DNA of 64,000 bases from Aldehydirespirator sp965116665 (GTDB lineage Bacteria > Actinomycetota > Acidimicrobiia > Acidimicrobiales > Aldehydirespiratoraceae). Below the pieces are notes generated by a model. It worked only from the letters and a program-made list of their open reading frames with translations, did not search any database and was not told where the DNA came from. A program made the translations under genes and the position numbers. The DNA is taken from contig OZ220709.1 of NCBI GenBank assembly GCA_965116665.1, positions 124,001 to 188,000 of the forward strand. The letters are read 5' to 3'. Each line of letters starts with the position of its first letter. Positions within the stretch are counted from its first letter, which is position 1. This document shows, in pieces, positions 9,195-17,847 of this stretch.

Positions 9195-10502
9195 GTGGCC
9201 ATTGATTTCTCGGTCGAGCCGGAGTTCCGGGCGCAGCTCGACTGGATGGACCGGTTCGTCACCGAGGAGGTCGAGCCGCTCGACCTGTACTTCCGGGACA
9301 CGGTCAGCCCGTTCGACCGCACCAACGACACCGCCAACGCCCTGGTGCGACCCCTGCAGCGCCAGGTCCAGGAGCGGGGCCTGTGGGCCTGCCACCTCGG
9401 GCCGGAACTGGGAGGGCTCGGATACGGCCAGGTGAAGCTGGCGCTGATGAACGAGATCCTGAGCCGATCGCTGTGGGCCCAGATCGTGTTCGGTTGCCAG
9501 GCGCCCGACTCCGGCAACGCCGAGATCCTGGCCCACTACGGCACCGGCGAGCAGAGGGAGCGGTATCTGAGGCCGCTGCTGGACGGGGAGATCTCGTCGA
9601 CGTACTCGATGACCGAGCCGCAGGGCGGGTCGGACCCCAACTACTTCACGTGCCGGGCTGTTCGCGACGGCGACGAGTGGGTCATCACCGGCGACAAGTG
9701 GTTCGCTTCCAACTTCGGTTACTCGACGTTCCTGATCGTCATGGTGATCACCAACCCGGACGTGCCGGTGTACCGGGGCTCGTCGATGATGCTGGTGCCG
9801 TCGGACGCCGAGGGCCTGGAAGTAGTGGCCGATGTGGGGCTGGGCTCGGAGGCTCTGGGGGAGGGCGACCATCCCCATCTGCGGTTCAACGACGTGCGGA
9901 TCCCCGCCGAGAACCTTCTGGGCCAGGAGGGGTCGGGGTTCAAGATCGCCCAGACCCGTCTGGGCGGGGGCCGGGTCCATCACGCCATGCGGTCGGTGGG
10001 CACGGCCCAGCGGGCGCTGGACATGATGTGCGAGCGGGTGCTGTCGCGCCGGACGAAGGGCACCCTCATCGCTGAGAAGCAGTCCATCCAGCACTGGATC
10101 GCCGACTCGTGGGTGCAGATCCAGCAGTTCCGCCTGCAGGTGCTGCACTGCGCCTGGATGATCGACACCGTCGGCGACTACGCCAAGATCCGCCAGCACA
10201 TCGCCGGAGTGAAGGTGGCCACCCCCAAGGTGCTTATCGACGTGGTCTACCGGGCCATGCACGCCCACGGCTCGCTGGGCGTTTCCAACCTGATGCCCCT
10301 GGCCCACATGTGGATGTCGGGACCGGTCATGGGCATCGCCGACGGCCCCACCGAGGTCCACAAGGACACCATCGCCAAGCAGGTGCTCAAGGGATACGAG
10401 CCCTACGACGGCCTCTACCCGTCGATGCACCTTCCCACCCGCATCGAGGCGGCCCGAGCCCATATCGAGGCCCGCATCGAGCACGAGATAGCCAACTTGT
10501 AG
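9195..10502 (+). CDS. Acyl-CoA dehydrogenase (ACAD10/11-like)
   Basis: A 435-residue FAD-dependent acyl-CoA dehydrogenase with the flavin/substrate signatures YSMTEPQGGSDPN and WFASNFGYS, and the C-terminal GPTEVHKDTIAKQVL block. Order and length are normal. The GTG at 9195 follows TAGCGT (9183-9188) by 6 nt, consistent with a leaderless start. The upstream neighbour is an APH-fold kinase, mirroring the fused ACAD10/11 architecture, so the likely substrate is a phosphorylated hydroxyacyl-CoA. A short GGCGA-GAC-TCGCC hairpin (10507-10519) follows the stop, between this gene and the convergent symporter gene. Confidence 0.93.
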   Translation: MAIDFSVEPEFRAQLDWMDRFVTEEVEPLDLYFRDTVSPFDRTNDTANALVRPLQRQVQERGLWACHLGPELGGLGYGQVKLALMNEILSRSLWAQIVFGCQAPDSGNAEILAHYGTGEQRERYLRPLLDGEISSTYSMTEPQGGSDPNYFTCRAVRDGDEWVITGDKWFASNFGYSTFLIVMVITNPDVPVYRGSSMMLVPSDAEGLEVVADVGLGSEALGEGDHPHLRFNDVRIPAENLLGQEGSGFKIAQTRLGGGRVHHAMRSVGTAQRALDMMCERVLSRRTKGTLIAEKQSIQHWIADSWVQIQQFRLQVLHCAWMIDTVGDYAKIRQHIAGVKVATPKVLIDVVYRAMHAHGSLGVSNLMPLAHMWMSGPVMGIADGPTEVHKDTIAKQVLKGYEPYDGLYPSMHLPTRIEAARAHIEARIEHEIANL

Positions 10503-10534
10503 CTGCGGCGAGACTCGCCTGCTCGCTCGGCCTC

Positions 10535-11671
10535 TTAGTGGAGCAGGACGATGCCTATGAGTGGCACGGCGACGAACATCCCAGCCACGTAGGCCACGGC
10601 CATCAGACGCCGCTTGACGGCCAGCCTGGCGAGAGCCTCGGCCCCGCGGATGGGGATCTCCCGCAGAGCGGGGACCGGGTAGAGCAGCAGGATCCCGGCG
10701 ATGTTGAACAGGGTGTGGACCAGCGCGATGGTGAGCGCTTCGGGCCGGTTGGTCGCCAGGGCGGCCAGCAGTGCGGTGATGGTGGTGCCCAGGTTCGCGC
10801 CGAGGGTGACGGGGTACGCGTTGCGCAACGAGAGGACCCCCGCGGCGGACAGCGGGATCAGCAGCGAAGTCGTGATGCTCGACGACTGCACCGAGATCGT
10901 GATCAACAATCCCGTCAGCAGGGCCACCGCGCCGCTGGCCTTGCCGAGAACCGTGTTCAGCGATCGCGCCACGCGCTCGGCCACCAGCCGGCGCATGTTC
11001 TTGGTCACGAACGCGAGCGCGAGCAACACGGTCACGAGACCGCAGATGACCAGGAGCGAGCCGAGAAGGTTGCCGCTGGCTCCCAGGGCTTCCCACAGAT
11101 CCTGGAGCCAGCCGACAGGCTCCTTCACCCACGCCTTGATCGGGCTCTTCCACTCGGTACCCGCCGATCCCACCAGAGGCTCGCTGATCTGTTCGGCGAG
11201 CTTCGAGATGACCCCGGTCAGCAACTCCAGCGGCAACAGCACCGCCACGGCCACGACGTTGAAGAAGTCGTGCACCACCGCGGCGCCGAAGGCCCGCTCG
11301 AAGTCAGCCGACTGGCGGACATGGCCGAGCGACACGAGCGAGTTGGTCACCGTCGTGCCGATGTTGGCCCCCATGACCATCGGCACTGCATGGTCGAAAC
11401 CCAGCGCTCCTGAGGCAACCAGACCGACGATGACGGACGTGCTGGCCGAGGACGATTGCACCAGCACAGTGCCGAGCAGCCCGATGAACAGCCCCGCGAG
11501 CGGATTCTGGACGCTGGAGAACAGGCTCTCCTGGGTATCGGCTCCCAGAAGCTTGATGCCGGTCTCGAGCGACGAGACTCCGACTAGGAACACATAGATC
11601 AGGGCGACCACGAGCGCGGCGCGAGCCAGTGGCGGCATCACGCCCTCGTCCACGGGAGTCAGCGATGTCAT
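10535..11671 (-). CDS. Na+/phosphate symporter family protein (NptA/SLC34-like)
   Basis: A 378-residue integral membrane protein with the internal duplication diagnostic of PF02690: the repeats QSSSASTS and QSSSITTS, followed by GANIGTT and GANLGTT. These QSSS motifs line the sodium and phosphate sites in SLC34 proteins. No PhoU-like C-terminal domain is present, unlike many bacterial YjbB-type members. It stands alone, convergent with the acyl-CoA dehydrogenase and 142 bp from the ABC transporter genes. Phosphate (or another oxyanion) uptake is a family-based inference. Confidence 0.9.
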   Translation of the reverse strand: MTSLTPVDEGVMPPLARAALVVALIYVFLVGVSSLETGIKLLGADTQESLFSSVQNPLAGLFIGLLGTVLVQSSSASTSVIVGLVASGALGFDHAVPMVMGANIGTTVTNSLVSLGHVRQSADFERAFGAAVVHDFFNVVAVAVLLPLELLTGVISKLAEQISEPLVGSAGTEWKSPIKAWVKEPVGWLQDLWEALGASGNLLGSLLVICGLVTVLLALAFVTKNMRRLVAERVARSLNTVLGKASGAVALLTGLLITISVQSSSITTSLLIPLSAAGVLSLRNAYPVTLGANLGTTITALLAALATNRPEALTIALVHTLFNIAGILLLYPVPALREIPIRGAEALARLAVKRRLMAVAYVAGMFVAVPLIGIVLLH

Positions 11672-11813
11672 TCGGTGAGGGTCGTCATGTTGTGGGGATC
11701 GTCAAAGGTTCTGGGCCATGATCGGGCGTCGGAAGGCTAGTTGAACTGGGTGGGTGCCGCGCCGCCAGGGAACGGCCACATAGCCCCGTGAGTTGTAGCC
11801 GCCGGGTTCGGGC

Positions 11814-12908
11814 TCAGTGCTGCCGTGGAGCGGTGGCCGGCTGCTGGGCCTCGAGCAGGTCCTCGAAGTGACAGGCAGCCCGCCGGCCGACTGCTACCTG
11901 GGTCCCGCCAAGGTCGGGCGAGTCGGCCTCGCACCGCCGGGCCTGGTCGGCCTCCAGCGTGGGATACAGCCAGCAGCGCGGCCGGAAGCTGCAGCCCTCT
12001 GTAGCGCCGTCGGCTGCGTCGTCGGGCTTGAGCAGCCGGCTGGTGCTGCGCACCCGGCGCTGGCCAAGAACCGGGGCGGCCGACACGAGCGACACCGTGT
12101 AAGGGTGGCGGGGACTGTCGAGCACGGCCCTGGTCGGGCCGACCTCAACCAGCCGGCCGAGGTACATCACTGCCACGTTCGAGACCAGCTGCGGCAGCAG
12201 GGCAAGGTCGTGGGTGATGAACAGGAAGGTCAGATCCTCGGATTCCTGGAGATCCTGCAGCAGTTCGATCACCTGAGCCTGGATCGAGACGTCCAGCGCG
12301 CTGGTGGGCTCGTCGCAGATGATGACCTTCGGTTGCGCGGCCAATGCCCGGGCGATGCACACCCGCTGGCGCTGGCCGCCGGACAGCTCGTGGGGATACC
12401 GCTTGGCGAAGGCGGCCGCAAGTCCGACCCGCTCGAGCAGGTCAGCGGTCCGCTCGGGACGCTCGGCCCGGGGGGCCAGCCGGTGGACCCGCATGGCGTC
12501 GCTGATGATCCGCCCGACGCTGTGGCGGGGATCGAGGCTGGAGTAGGGGTCCTGGAAGATGATCTGCACTGAGCGGGCCAGCCTGCGGGCGACCCGTCCC
12601 GAGTCGTTGGCGTCGCCGGTGCCGGGCTCCACCACCGAGATCCGGCCGGAGGTCAACGGGGCCAGCCTCATGATGCTGCGTCCCAGACTGGTCTTGCCGC
12701 TGCCCGACTCGCCCACGAGGCCGACGGACTCCCGCACCTTCACCGATAGCGACACACCCCCCACCGCGGGCAGGGCGTCGTGCTGGCGCAGGGCCAGCGC
12801 CCCCCGGGAGTAGGAGACGACTACGTCGCTCAGCTCGAGCAGCACCCCGTCCTGTCCAGGAGCATGGAAGGTGCGGCGACCCCCGGAAGCTGCGCCCAAT
12901 CTCAACAC
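11814..12908 (-). CDS. Peptide ABC transporter ATP-binding protein (OppF/DppF type)
   Basis: ATPase with Walker A GESGSGKTS, signature LSGGQRQR, Walker B VIICDEPTSALD, the H-loop THD and a C-terminal oligopeptide/dipeptide extension with paired Cys (CSFRPRC and a later Cys) that may hold an Fe-S cluster as in DppD/OppF proteins. The GTG at 12908 overlaps the upstream OppD-type stop (GTGTTGA) and has a G-rich ribosome-binding site; an ATG at 12938 is possible. Last gene of a five-gene operon: binding protein, two permeases, two ATPases. Confidence 0.92.
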   Translation of the reverse strand: MLRLGAASGGRRTFHAPGQDGVLLELSDVVVSYSRGALALRQHDALPAVGGVSLSVKVRESVGLVGESGSGKTSLGRSIMRLAPLTSGRISVVEPGTGDANDSGRVARRLARSVQIIFQDPYSSLDPRHSVGRIISDAMRVHRLAPRAERPERTADLLERVGLAAAFAKRYPHELSGGQRQRVCIARALAAQPKVIICDEPTSALDVSIQAQVIELLQDLQESEDLTFLFITHDLALLPQLVSNVAVMYLGRLVEVGPTRAVLDSPRHPYTVSLVSAAPVLGQRRVRSTSRLLKPDDAADGATEGCSFRPRCWLYPTLEADQARRCEADSPDLGGTQVAVGRRAACHFEDLLEAQQPATAPRQH

Positions 12909-13903
12909 GGCTCGCCCCCCTGCTCGCCGAGCCAGCATCGGATCGTCTGGCCGCTGGGCAGTCTGAAGGCGGGCGGCTCGACCTGCTCGCAGCGGTCGTG
13001 GGCGTGGTCGCACCGGGTGCGGAACGGGCAGCCGCTGGGCAGGTCCCGGGGATCGGGCGGACGTCCCCGGATCGGTCTGACCTGGCCTCCGTCGAGGCGG
13101 GGGACCGACTCCAGCAGGGCCCTGGTGTAGGGATGTGACGGATTCTTGACGATGGCCTCCGTGTCTCCCGACTCCACCACCGTGCCGGCGTACATCACCA
13201 TCACCCGGTCGGCGAACTCCGACACCAGCGACAGGTCGTGGGTGATGAACAGGATTCCGGTGCCCCGCTCCTCCTGGAGCGTGGCCAGCAGGTCGATCAC
13301 CTGGGCCTGCAGGGTCACGTCCAGCGCGGTGGTGGGCTCGTCGGCGATCAGCAGCGACGGTCCGGCGATCATGACCGTGGCGATCATGGCCCGCTGGCGC
13401 ATCCCGCCGCTCAGTTCGTGGGGATAGGCCGACGCGCACCACTCCGGGTCGCGGATGCCGACCTCGGCGAGGCTGTCGAGCACCCTCTGGCGCACTGTGT
13501 CACGGTCCAGGCCCAGGCGCAGGCGAGGGACCTCGGCGATCTGCTTGCCCACCTTCATGGTGGGGTCGAGGCTGCTCTGGGGGTCCTGGAAGATGATCCC
13601 GATGCGGGTGCCCAGCAGGTCCTGGAGGTCCTCCCGCCGCCCGGCCGACAGCTCCATGTCCTCGAACTGGAAGAGCTCGGCCTCGACCGCGGCGCTGTCG
13701 GGATGGAACAGGCCCAGCATGCCGAGCACCGAGGCGCTCTTGCCCGATCCCGACTCGCCGACCAGGGCCACGGTCTCGCCCGCGCCCACAGCCACGTCGA
13801 CGCCTCGCACCGCGGGCACCACTCCGGCCACGGCCCGGAACGAGACGGTCAGGCCCTCGACCGCGAGCACCTGGGAGTTCCCGGTGGCGGCCTCCGGCGC
13901 CAT
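12902..13903 (-). CDS. Peptide ABC transporter ATP-binding protein (OppD/DppD type)
   Basis: A 333-residue ATPase: Walker A GESGSGKSA, signature LSGGMRQR, Walker B LLIADEPTTALD, and a C-terminal CPFRTRC motif typical of the OppD/DppD extension. It starts 3 bp after the stop of the preceding permease gene and overlaps the next ATPase gene, so the operon is translated as a block. It pairs with the OppF-type ATPase to power the two permeases. Substrate class (di/oligopeptide, nickel, opine or other) cannot be decided from the ATPases. Confidence 0.93.
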   Translation of the reverse strand: MAPEAATGNSQVLAVEGLTVSFRAVAGVVPAVRGVDVAVGAGETVALVGESGSGKSASVLGMLGLFHPDSAAVEAELFQFEDMELSAGRREDLQDLLGTRIGIIFQDPQSSLDPTMKVGKQIAEVPRLRLGLDRDTVRQRVLDSLAEVGIRDPEWCASAYPHELSGGMRQRAMIATVMIAGPSLLIADEPTTALDVTLQAQVIDLLATLQEERGTGILFITHDLSLVSEFADRVMVMYAGTVVESGDTEAIVKNPSHPYTRALLESVPRLDGGQVRPIRGRPPDPRDLPSGCPFRTRCDHAHDRCEQVEPPAFRLPSGQTIRCWLGEQGGEPC

Positions 13904-13906
13904 GGC

Positions 13907-14833
13907 CTACTGCCTGACTCTCAGGGTCGGGTCCAGCCGCTCACGCAGCCAGTCGCCCAGGGTGTTCATGGCCAGGACGATCCCGGCCAGCAGCGCGCCC
14001 GGGAACACGGTGAGCCACCAAGCCTGCTGGATCAACCCCCGGCCCTCGGAGATCATCAGGCCCAGCTCAGCCCGCGGCGGCTGCACGCCGAGACCGAGGA
14101 AGCTGAGGGCCGCCGCGAACATGATCAGGCGGGGCACGAACAGGGTGACGATCACGATGACCGGCGCGAAGCTGTTGGGCAGCACGTGGGAGATCAGGAT
14201 GCCCGCGTCGGACTTGCCCATGGCCTTGGCCGCGTCGATGTAGGACTCCTCGCGGATCTTGAGCACCTCGCCCCGGACGATGCGGTAGTAGAAGAGCCAG
14301 GAGCCCACGCCCAGGATCAGGATCAGGTTCTGGAACGAGGGGCCGATCGAGGCCACCACGGCCAGGGCCAGCACCACGAACGGGATGGCCTGCTGGATGT
14401 CGGCGACGCGGCCGAAGCCGACCGCCGCGATCTTCTCGTCGTAGTAGCCGGCCAGGATCCCTGCGGTCACTCCGATGATGCCCCCGCAGGCCACCGCGGC
14501 CAGCCCGATGAGCAGCGACAGCCTCACCCCGAACAGCATCCGGGTGAACAGGTCCCGGCCGGTGGAGTCGGTGCCCAGCGGGTTGCTCCATGAGCCCCCG
14601 TCCAGCCAGCCCGGCGGCTGCAGCCGGCGCACCAGCTCGGCGTCGAGCGGATCGTGCCACGTGATCCAGGGGGCCAGCACCGACACCAGCACCACGACGG
14701 CCAGGAACCCGCCCGACAGCATCAGCGTGGCCCGGGTCCGCCTCCGGGCGGCGGCCGCGGTCCGGGTCAGCCGGCGGGTGGTGGCCGTCGCCTCGGAGGC
14801 CGCGCCGCTCTCCGGGCGGGCCCGTACCCTCAT
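13907..14833 (-). CDS. Peptide ABC transporter permease (DppC type)
   Basis: A 308-residue permease with an N-terminal cytosolic extension rich in Arg, about six membrane helices, the DppC-type periplasmic loop (HDPLDAELVRRLQPP, then LGTDSTGRDLFTRML) and the EAA coupling loop (YIDAAKAMG). The conserved GTDxxGRD segment marks the OppC/DppC side of the pair. The start overlaps the DppB-type stop in an ATGA at 14830-14833. Confidence 0.92.
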   Translation of the reverse strand: MRVRARPESGAASEATATTRRLTRTAAAARRRTRATLMLSGGFLAVVVLVSVLAPWITWHDPLDAELVRRLQPPGWLDGGSWSNPLGTDSTGRDLFTRMLFGVRLSLLIGLAAVACGGIIGVTAGILAGYYDEKIAAVGFGRVADIQQAIPFVVLALAVVASIGPSFQNLILILGVGSWLFYYRIVRGEVLKIREESYIDAAKAMGKSDAGILISHVLPNSFAPVIVIVTLFVPRLIMFAAALSFLGLGVQPPRAELGLMISEGRGLIQQAWWLTVFPGALLAGIVLAMNTLGDWLRERLDPTLRVRQ

Positions 14834-15747
14834 TTGACCCGCACCCTCGGGTCGAGCATCGAGTAGGTGATGTCCAGCAGCATGTTGGTGGTCACCACGA
14901 TCAGGCTGACCATGAACACGTACGCCTGGACCACCGCTATGTCGCGGTTGATGATCGCCTGGTAGGCCACCCGGCCCATACCCGGGTAGGCGAATATCAC
15001 CTCGGCGATTAGCGCGCCTGACATGATGGACCCGACCTCGAAGGCGAGGACGGTCACGATCGGGATGGCCGCGTTGCGGGCCACATGGCGGCCGAAGACC
15101 TGCGTGCCGTTGAGGCCCCGGGCCCGGGCGGCCCGCACGTAGTCCCGGTCGAGCACCCCGATCAGGCTCGACCGGTAGATGCGCACCACCGCGGGCAGCG
15201 TGGGCAGGGCCACCACCAGCCCCGGCATTATCAGGTGCCTCCAGTCGCCGGTGCCCGAGATGGGCAGCCAGTTGAGGTTCACGCCCAGGATGAGGATCAG
15301 CATGATGCCCAGCCAGAAGTCGGGTATGGCCTGTCCCATGGCGGCCACCGTCCGTGCTGTCCGGTCGATCCAGGTCCCTTTCCTCAGCGCCGAGAGCGCG
15401 CCGAGCGGCCCTCCCACCGCCAGCGAGATGGCCAGCCCGACCGCACCCAGCTTGATGGTCTCGCCCGCCTTCTCGGAGACGAACTCGAACGCGGGGCGGG
15501 CCTGCCGGAACGAGTCACCGAAGTTGCCCCGCACCGCCCGCCCCACGAACTTGACGTACTGGACCGGGAAGGGGTCGTCGAGCCCGAGCTTCTGGCGGAG
15601 GTTCTCGCGCACCTCCTCCTCGGCGTCGGGGGGCAGCAGCGCCGCGGTCGGGTCACCGGTCAGCAGCAGCAGCCCGTGCACCACGAACAGCACGCCGAGC
15701 AGCACCAGGATGCTGTGCAGCATCCGGCGGACCAGGAACTTCAGCAT
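14830..15747 (-). CDS. Peptide ABC transporter permease (DppB type)
   Basis: A 305-residue permease that begins with the typical MLKFLVRRMLHSI segment, has about six membrane helices and an EAA loop (YVRAARARGLNGTQVFGRH). The early loop (LTGDPTAALLPPDAEEEVRENLRQ) matches the DppB/OppB extracellular region. It follows the binding-protein gene by 60 bp and is coupled to the DppC-type permease by a 4-bp overlap. Confidence 0.92.
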   Translation of the reverse strand: MLKFLVRRMLHSILVLLGVLFVVHGLLLLTGDPTAALLPPDAEEEVRENLRQKLGLDDPFPVQYVKFVGRAVRGNFGDSFRQARPAFEFVSEKAGETIKLGAVGLAISLAVGGPLGALSALRKGTWIDRTARTVAAMGQAIPDFWLGIMLILILGVNLNWLPISGTGDWRHLIMPGLVVALPTLPAVVRIYRSSLIGVLDRDYVRAARARGLNGTQVFGRHVARNAAIPIVTVLAFEVGSIMSGALIAEVIFAYPGMGRVAYQAIINRDIAVVQAYVFMVSLIVVTTNMLLDITYSMLDPRVRVK

Positions 15748-15807
15748 CTGGGTTCGGCGGCCGGGGCGCTCACCGGCCCTTTCTTACCCGCTTGGGGTGT
15801 CCTCGGC

Positions 15808-17691
15808 CTACTCGCTGACGGAGACGTCGGTGAACATGATCCAGCCCCGGGCGTGGCTCTTCCAGCCCGAGACCTTGTTCGTGTTCACACCGGCGGTGCT
15901 CTCGGAGTTCCACAGCCACAGCGCCGGGGCCTCTTCCCTGAGGACGTCGGTGATCTGCCAGATGATCTGGTTCCGCGCGCCGATGTCCAGGGTCTGCTTC
16001 TCCTCCAGCAGCAGAGGCTCCAGATCCGGGTTGCAGTAGGTGCTGATCAGTCCCTCGCAGCGGATCAGGAAGTGGAAGAACGTCTCGGCCGGATACCAGG
16101 TGCTCATGAACAGCGGGTCGTAGTCCCCGGCCAGCAGCCTCTGATTTCCTAGCCCGGGTTCGATCACCTCTAGTTCGGCGGTGACCCCCACGTCGGCGAA
16201 ATAGTCCACCAGCGCGGTCAGCACGTCGGAGAGGATCGTGTTCTGGGCAGTGAGCTTGATGTTGAGTCCGTCGCCGTAGCCGGCCTCGGCCAGCAGCTCC
16301 CGGGCCTTGTCCGGATCGTAGGGGTAGGCCTCGTTGGCGGGGTTGTAGCCGAAGCCGCCCGGGACGAACGGCTGGCCCAGCGGTGTGGCGGTCCCGCCCA
16401 GCAGGGCATCGATGATGGTCTGGCGGTCGACCGCGTAGTTCAGGGCCTGCCTGACCCTGACGTCGGTGAGCGCCTCGAAGCCCCTGGCGGACTCGCCCTC
16501 GGCGGCTTCCGCTGACACGCCGATGTTCGACGAGTTGATGCGGGCCACGGCCACCCGCCCGTCGGCGTAGCTGATGTTGGTCATGCCGGCGTCGGTGACC
16601 ACCGAGCGCTGGTCGAGCGGGACGGCCGCGATCAGGTCCACGCCGCCGGTCACCAGCTCGGACACCCGGGTGGTGGGCTCGGGGATCACCCGCATGATGA
16701 CCTCGGCGACCAGGGGCTTGCCCTTGGGGCTGCCGTCCCAGTAGTCGGGGTTGGCCTCGAAGATGGTGTGGCTGTCGATCACGTACTCCACGAACTTGAA
16801 CGGCCCTGAGCCGATCGGGTTCTGCGCGAACTCGGCCTGGCCGACCTCCGCATAGTGGTCGGGCGGGACCATCGGCAGCCTCGTCAGGGCGTGCAGCAGC
16901 TGCGCGTCCGGACCCGACAGATGCATGATCACGTGGTAGTCGTCGACGACCTCGACTTCGACAATGCTGGCGAAGTTCCTGATGAGGTGGGATCCCTCGT
17001 CCTCGTCCTGCATCCTGGCCACCGAGGTGGTCACCGACCTGGCGTCGAACGTCTCGCCGTTGTGGAAGGTGATTCCGTCCCGCAGCCAGAACTCGAGGGT
17101 GGTGTCGGAGGTGAACGCGAACTCGGAAGCCAGCAGGGGAATGAAGTCGCCTTCATAGCTGAAGGTGATCAGGCTGTCGAAGACGGCCTGTGAGAAGGTC
17201 TCGGCGATGATCTGCTTGGCGAAGTTGGGGTCGAGGTTCTCAACGTCCCGGTCGACCGCGACGCGAAGTGTTCCCGATGGCCCCTCTTCGACCGGCGCAG
17301 CAGGCTCCTCTTCTGGAGCCTCAGCCGCGGCGGCAGCCTCCTCGGCCGCAGCGGCAGCCGCTTCGGCTTCTTCCCTGGCTGCGGCGGCCTCGGCTTGGGC
17401 CGCTTCCAGTTCCGCCTCGAGCTCGGCGACGACCTCCGGGTCTACCGCGCCCTCGGCTTCGGCCATGGCCGCCTCCAGGGCGGCCTCGGCCTCGGCTGCC
17501 GCGGCCGCGGCCGCGTCGGCGTCAGCTGCGGCCGCGTCGGCCTCTGCCTGAGCGGCGGCGGCATCGGCCTGAGCCTGCTCGAGCGCGGCGTCGGCCGCGC
17601 TGGTGTCCGGGACGGCTACTTCGTCGTCTCCGCAAGCGGATGCGACTAGTGTGAAGACAGCCAGAGCTGCGACTACGCGCCAGAACTTCAT
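15808..17691 (-). CDS. SBP_bac_5 lipoprotein with long Ala/Glu-rich stalk (ABC binding protein)
   Basis: A 627-residue extracytoplasmic binding protein. Residues 1-19 are a lipoprotein signal ending in the lipobox ASAC (lipidated Cys20). Residues about 31-138 are an Ala/Glu/Asp/Gln-rich, almost uncharged-neutral alternating sequence predicted to be two long helices separated by a GAVDPEVV break. The family 5 solute-binding domain starts near 141 (LRVAVDRDVENLDP). Family members are usually about 520-550 residues, so the stalk accounts for the extra length. The ATG has a GGGGGG ribosome-binding site. First gene of the transporter operon. The same stalk module occurs on the unrelated binding protein at 34571-36034. 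Confidence 0.92.
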   Translation of the reverse strand: MKFWRVVAALAVFTLVASACGDDEVAVPDTSAADAALEQAQADAAAAQAEADAAAADADAAAAAAAEAEAALEAAMAEAEGAVDPEVVAELEAELEAAQAEAAAAREEAEAAAAAAEEAAAAAEAPEEEPAAPVEEGPSGTLRVAVDRDVENLDPNFAKQIIAETFSQAVFDSLITFSYEGDFIPLLASEFAFTSDTTLEFWLRDGITFHNGETFDARSVTTSVARMQDEDEGSHLIRNFASIVEVEVVDDYHVIMHLSGPDAQLLHALTRLPMVPPDHYAEVGQAEFAQNPIGSGPFKFVEYVIDSHTIFEANPDYWDGSPKGKPLVAEVIMRVIPEPTTRVSELVTGGVDLIAAVPLDQRSVVTDAGMTNISYADGRVAVARINSSNIGVSAEAAEGESARGFEALTDVRVRQALNYAVDRQTIIDALLGGTATPLGQPFVPGGFGYNPANEAYPYDPDKARELLAEAGYGDGLNIKLTAQNTILSDVLTALVDYFADVGVTAELEVIEPGLGNQRLLAGDYDPLFMSTWYPAETFFHFLIRCEGLISTYCNPDLEPLLLEEKQTLDIGARNQIIWQITDVLREEAPALWLWNSESTAGVNTNKVSGWKSHARGWIMFTDVSVSE

Positions 17692-17847
17692 CGTGTTCCC
17701 CCCGATGTGTTGTTGATTGCCCCCTGATCGCGGTCAGGGCACGCGCCAGCGGCGGTGCCCTCGCGATGTTGATCGACACTACTGCGGCCGCCGTCGCGGC
17801 GCCAACAGCGGCAGGGCAAGGCGAATACCTGTAGGTTCGGCCAGCGC

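Noticed and set aside
12908..13442. N-terminal extension of the OppF-type ATPase to 542 residues
   Set aside because: The extra part is the second reading of the OppD-type gene and has no domain similarity; an overlap start at 12908 or 12938 explains the gene.
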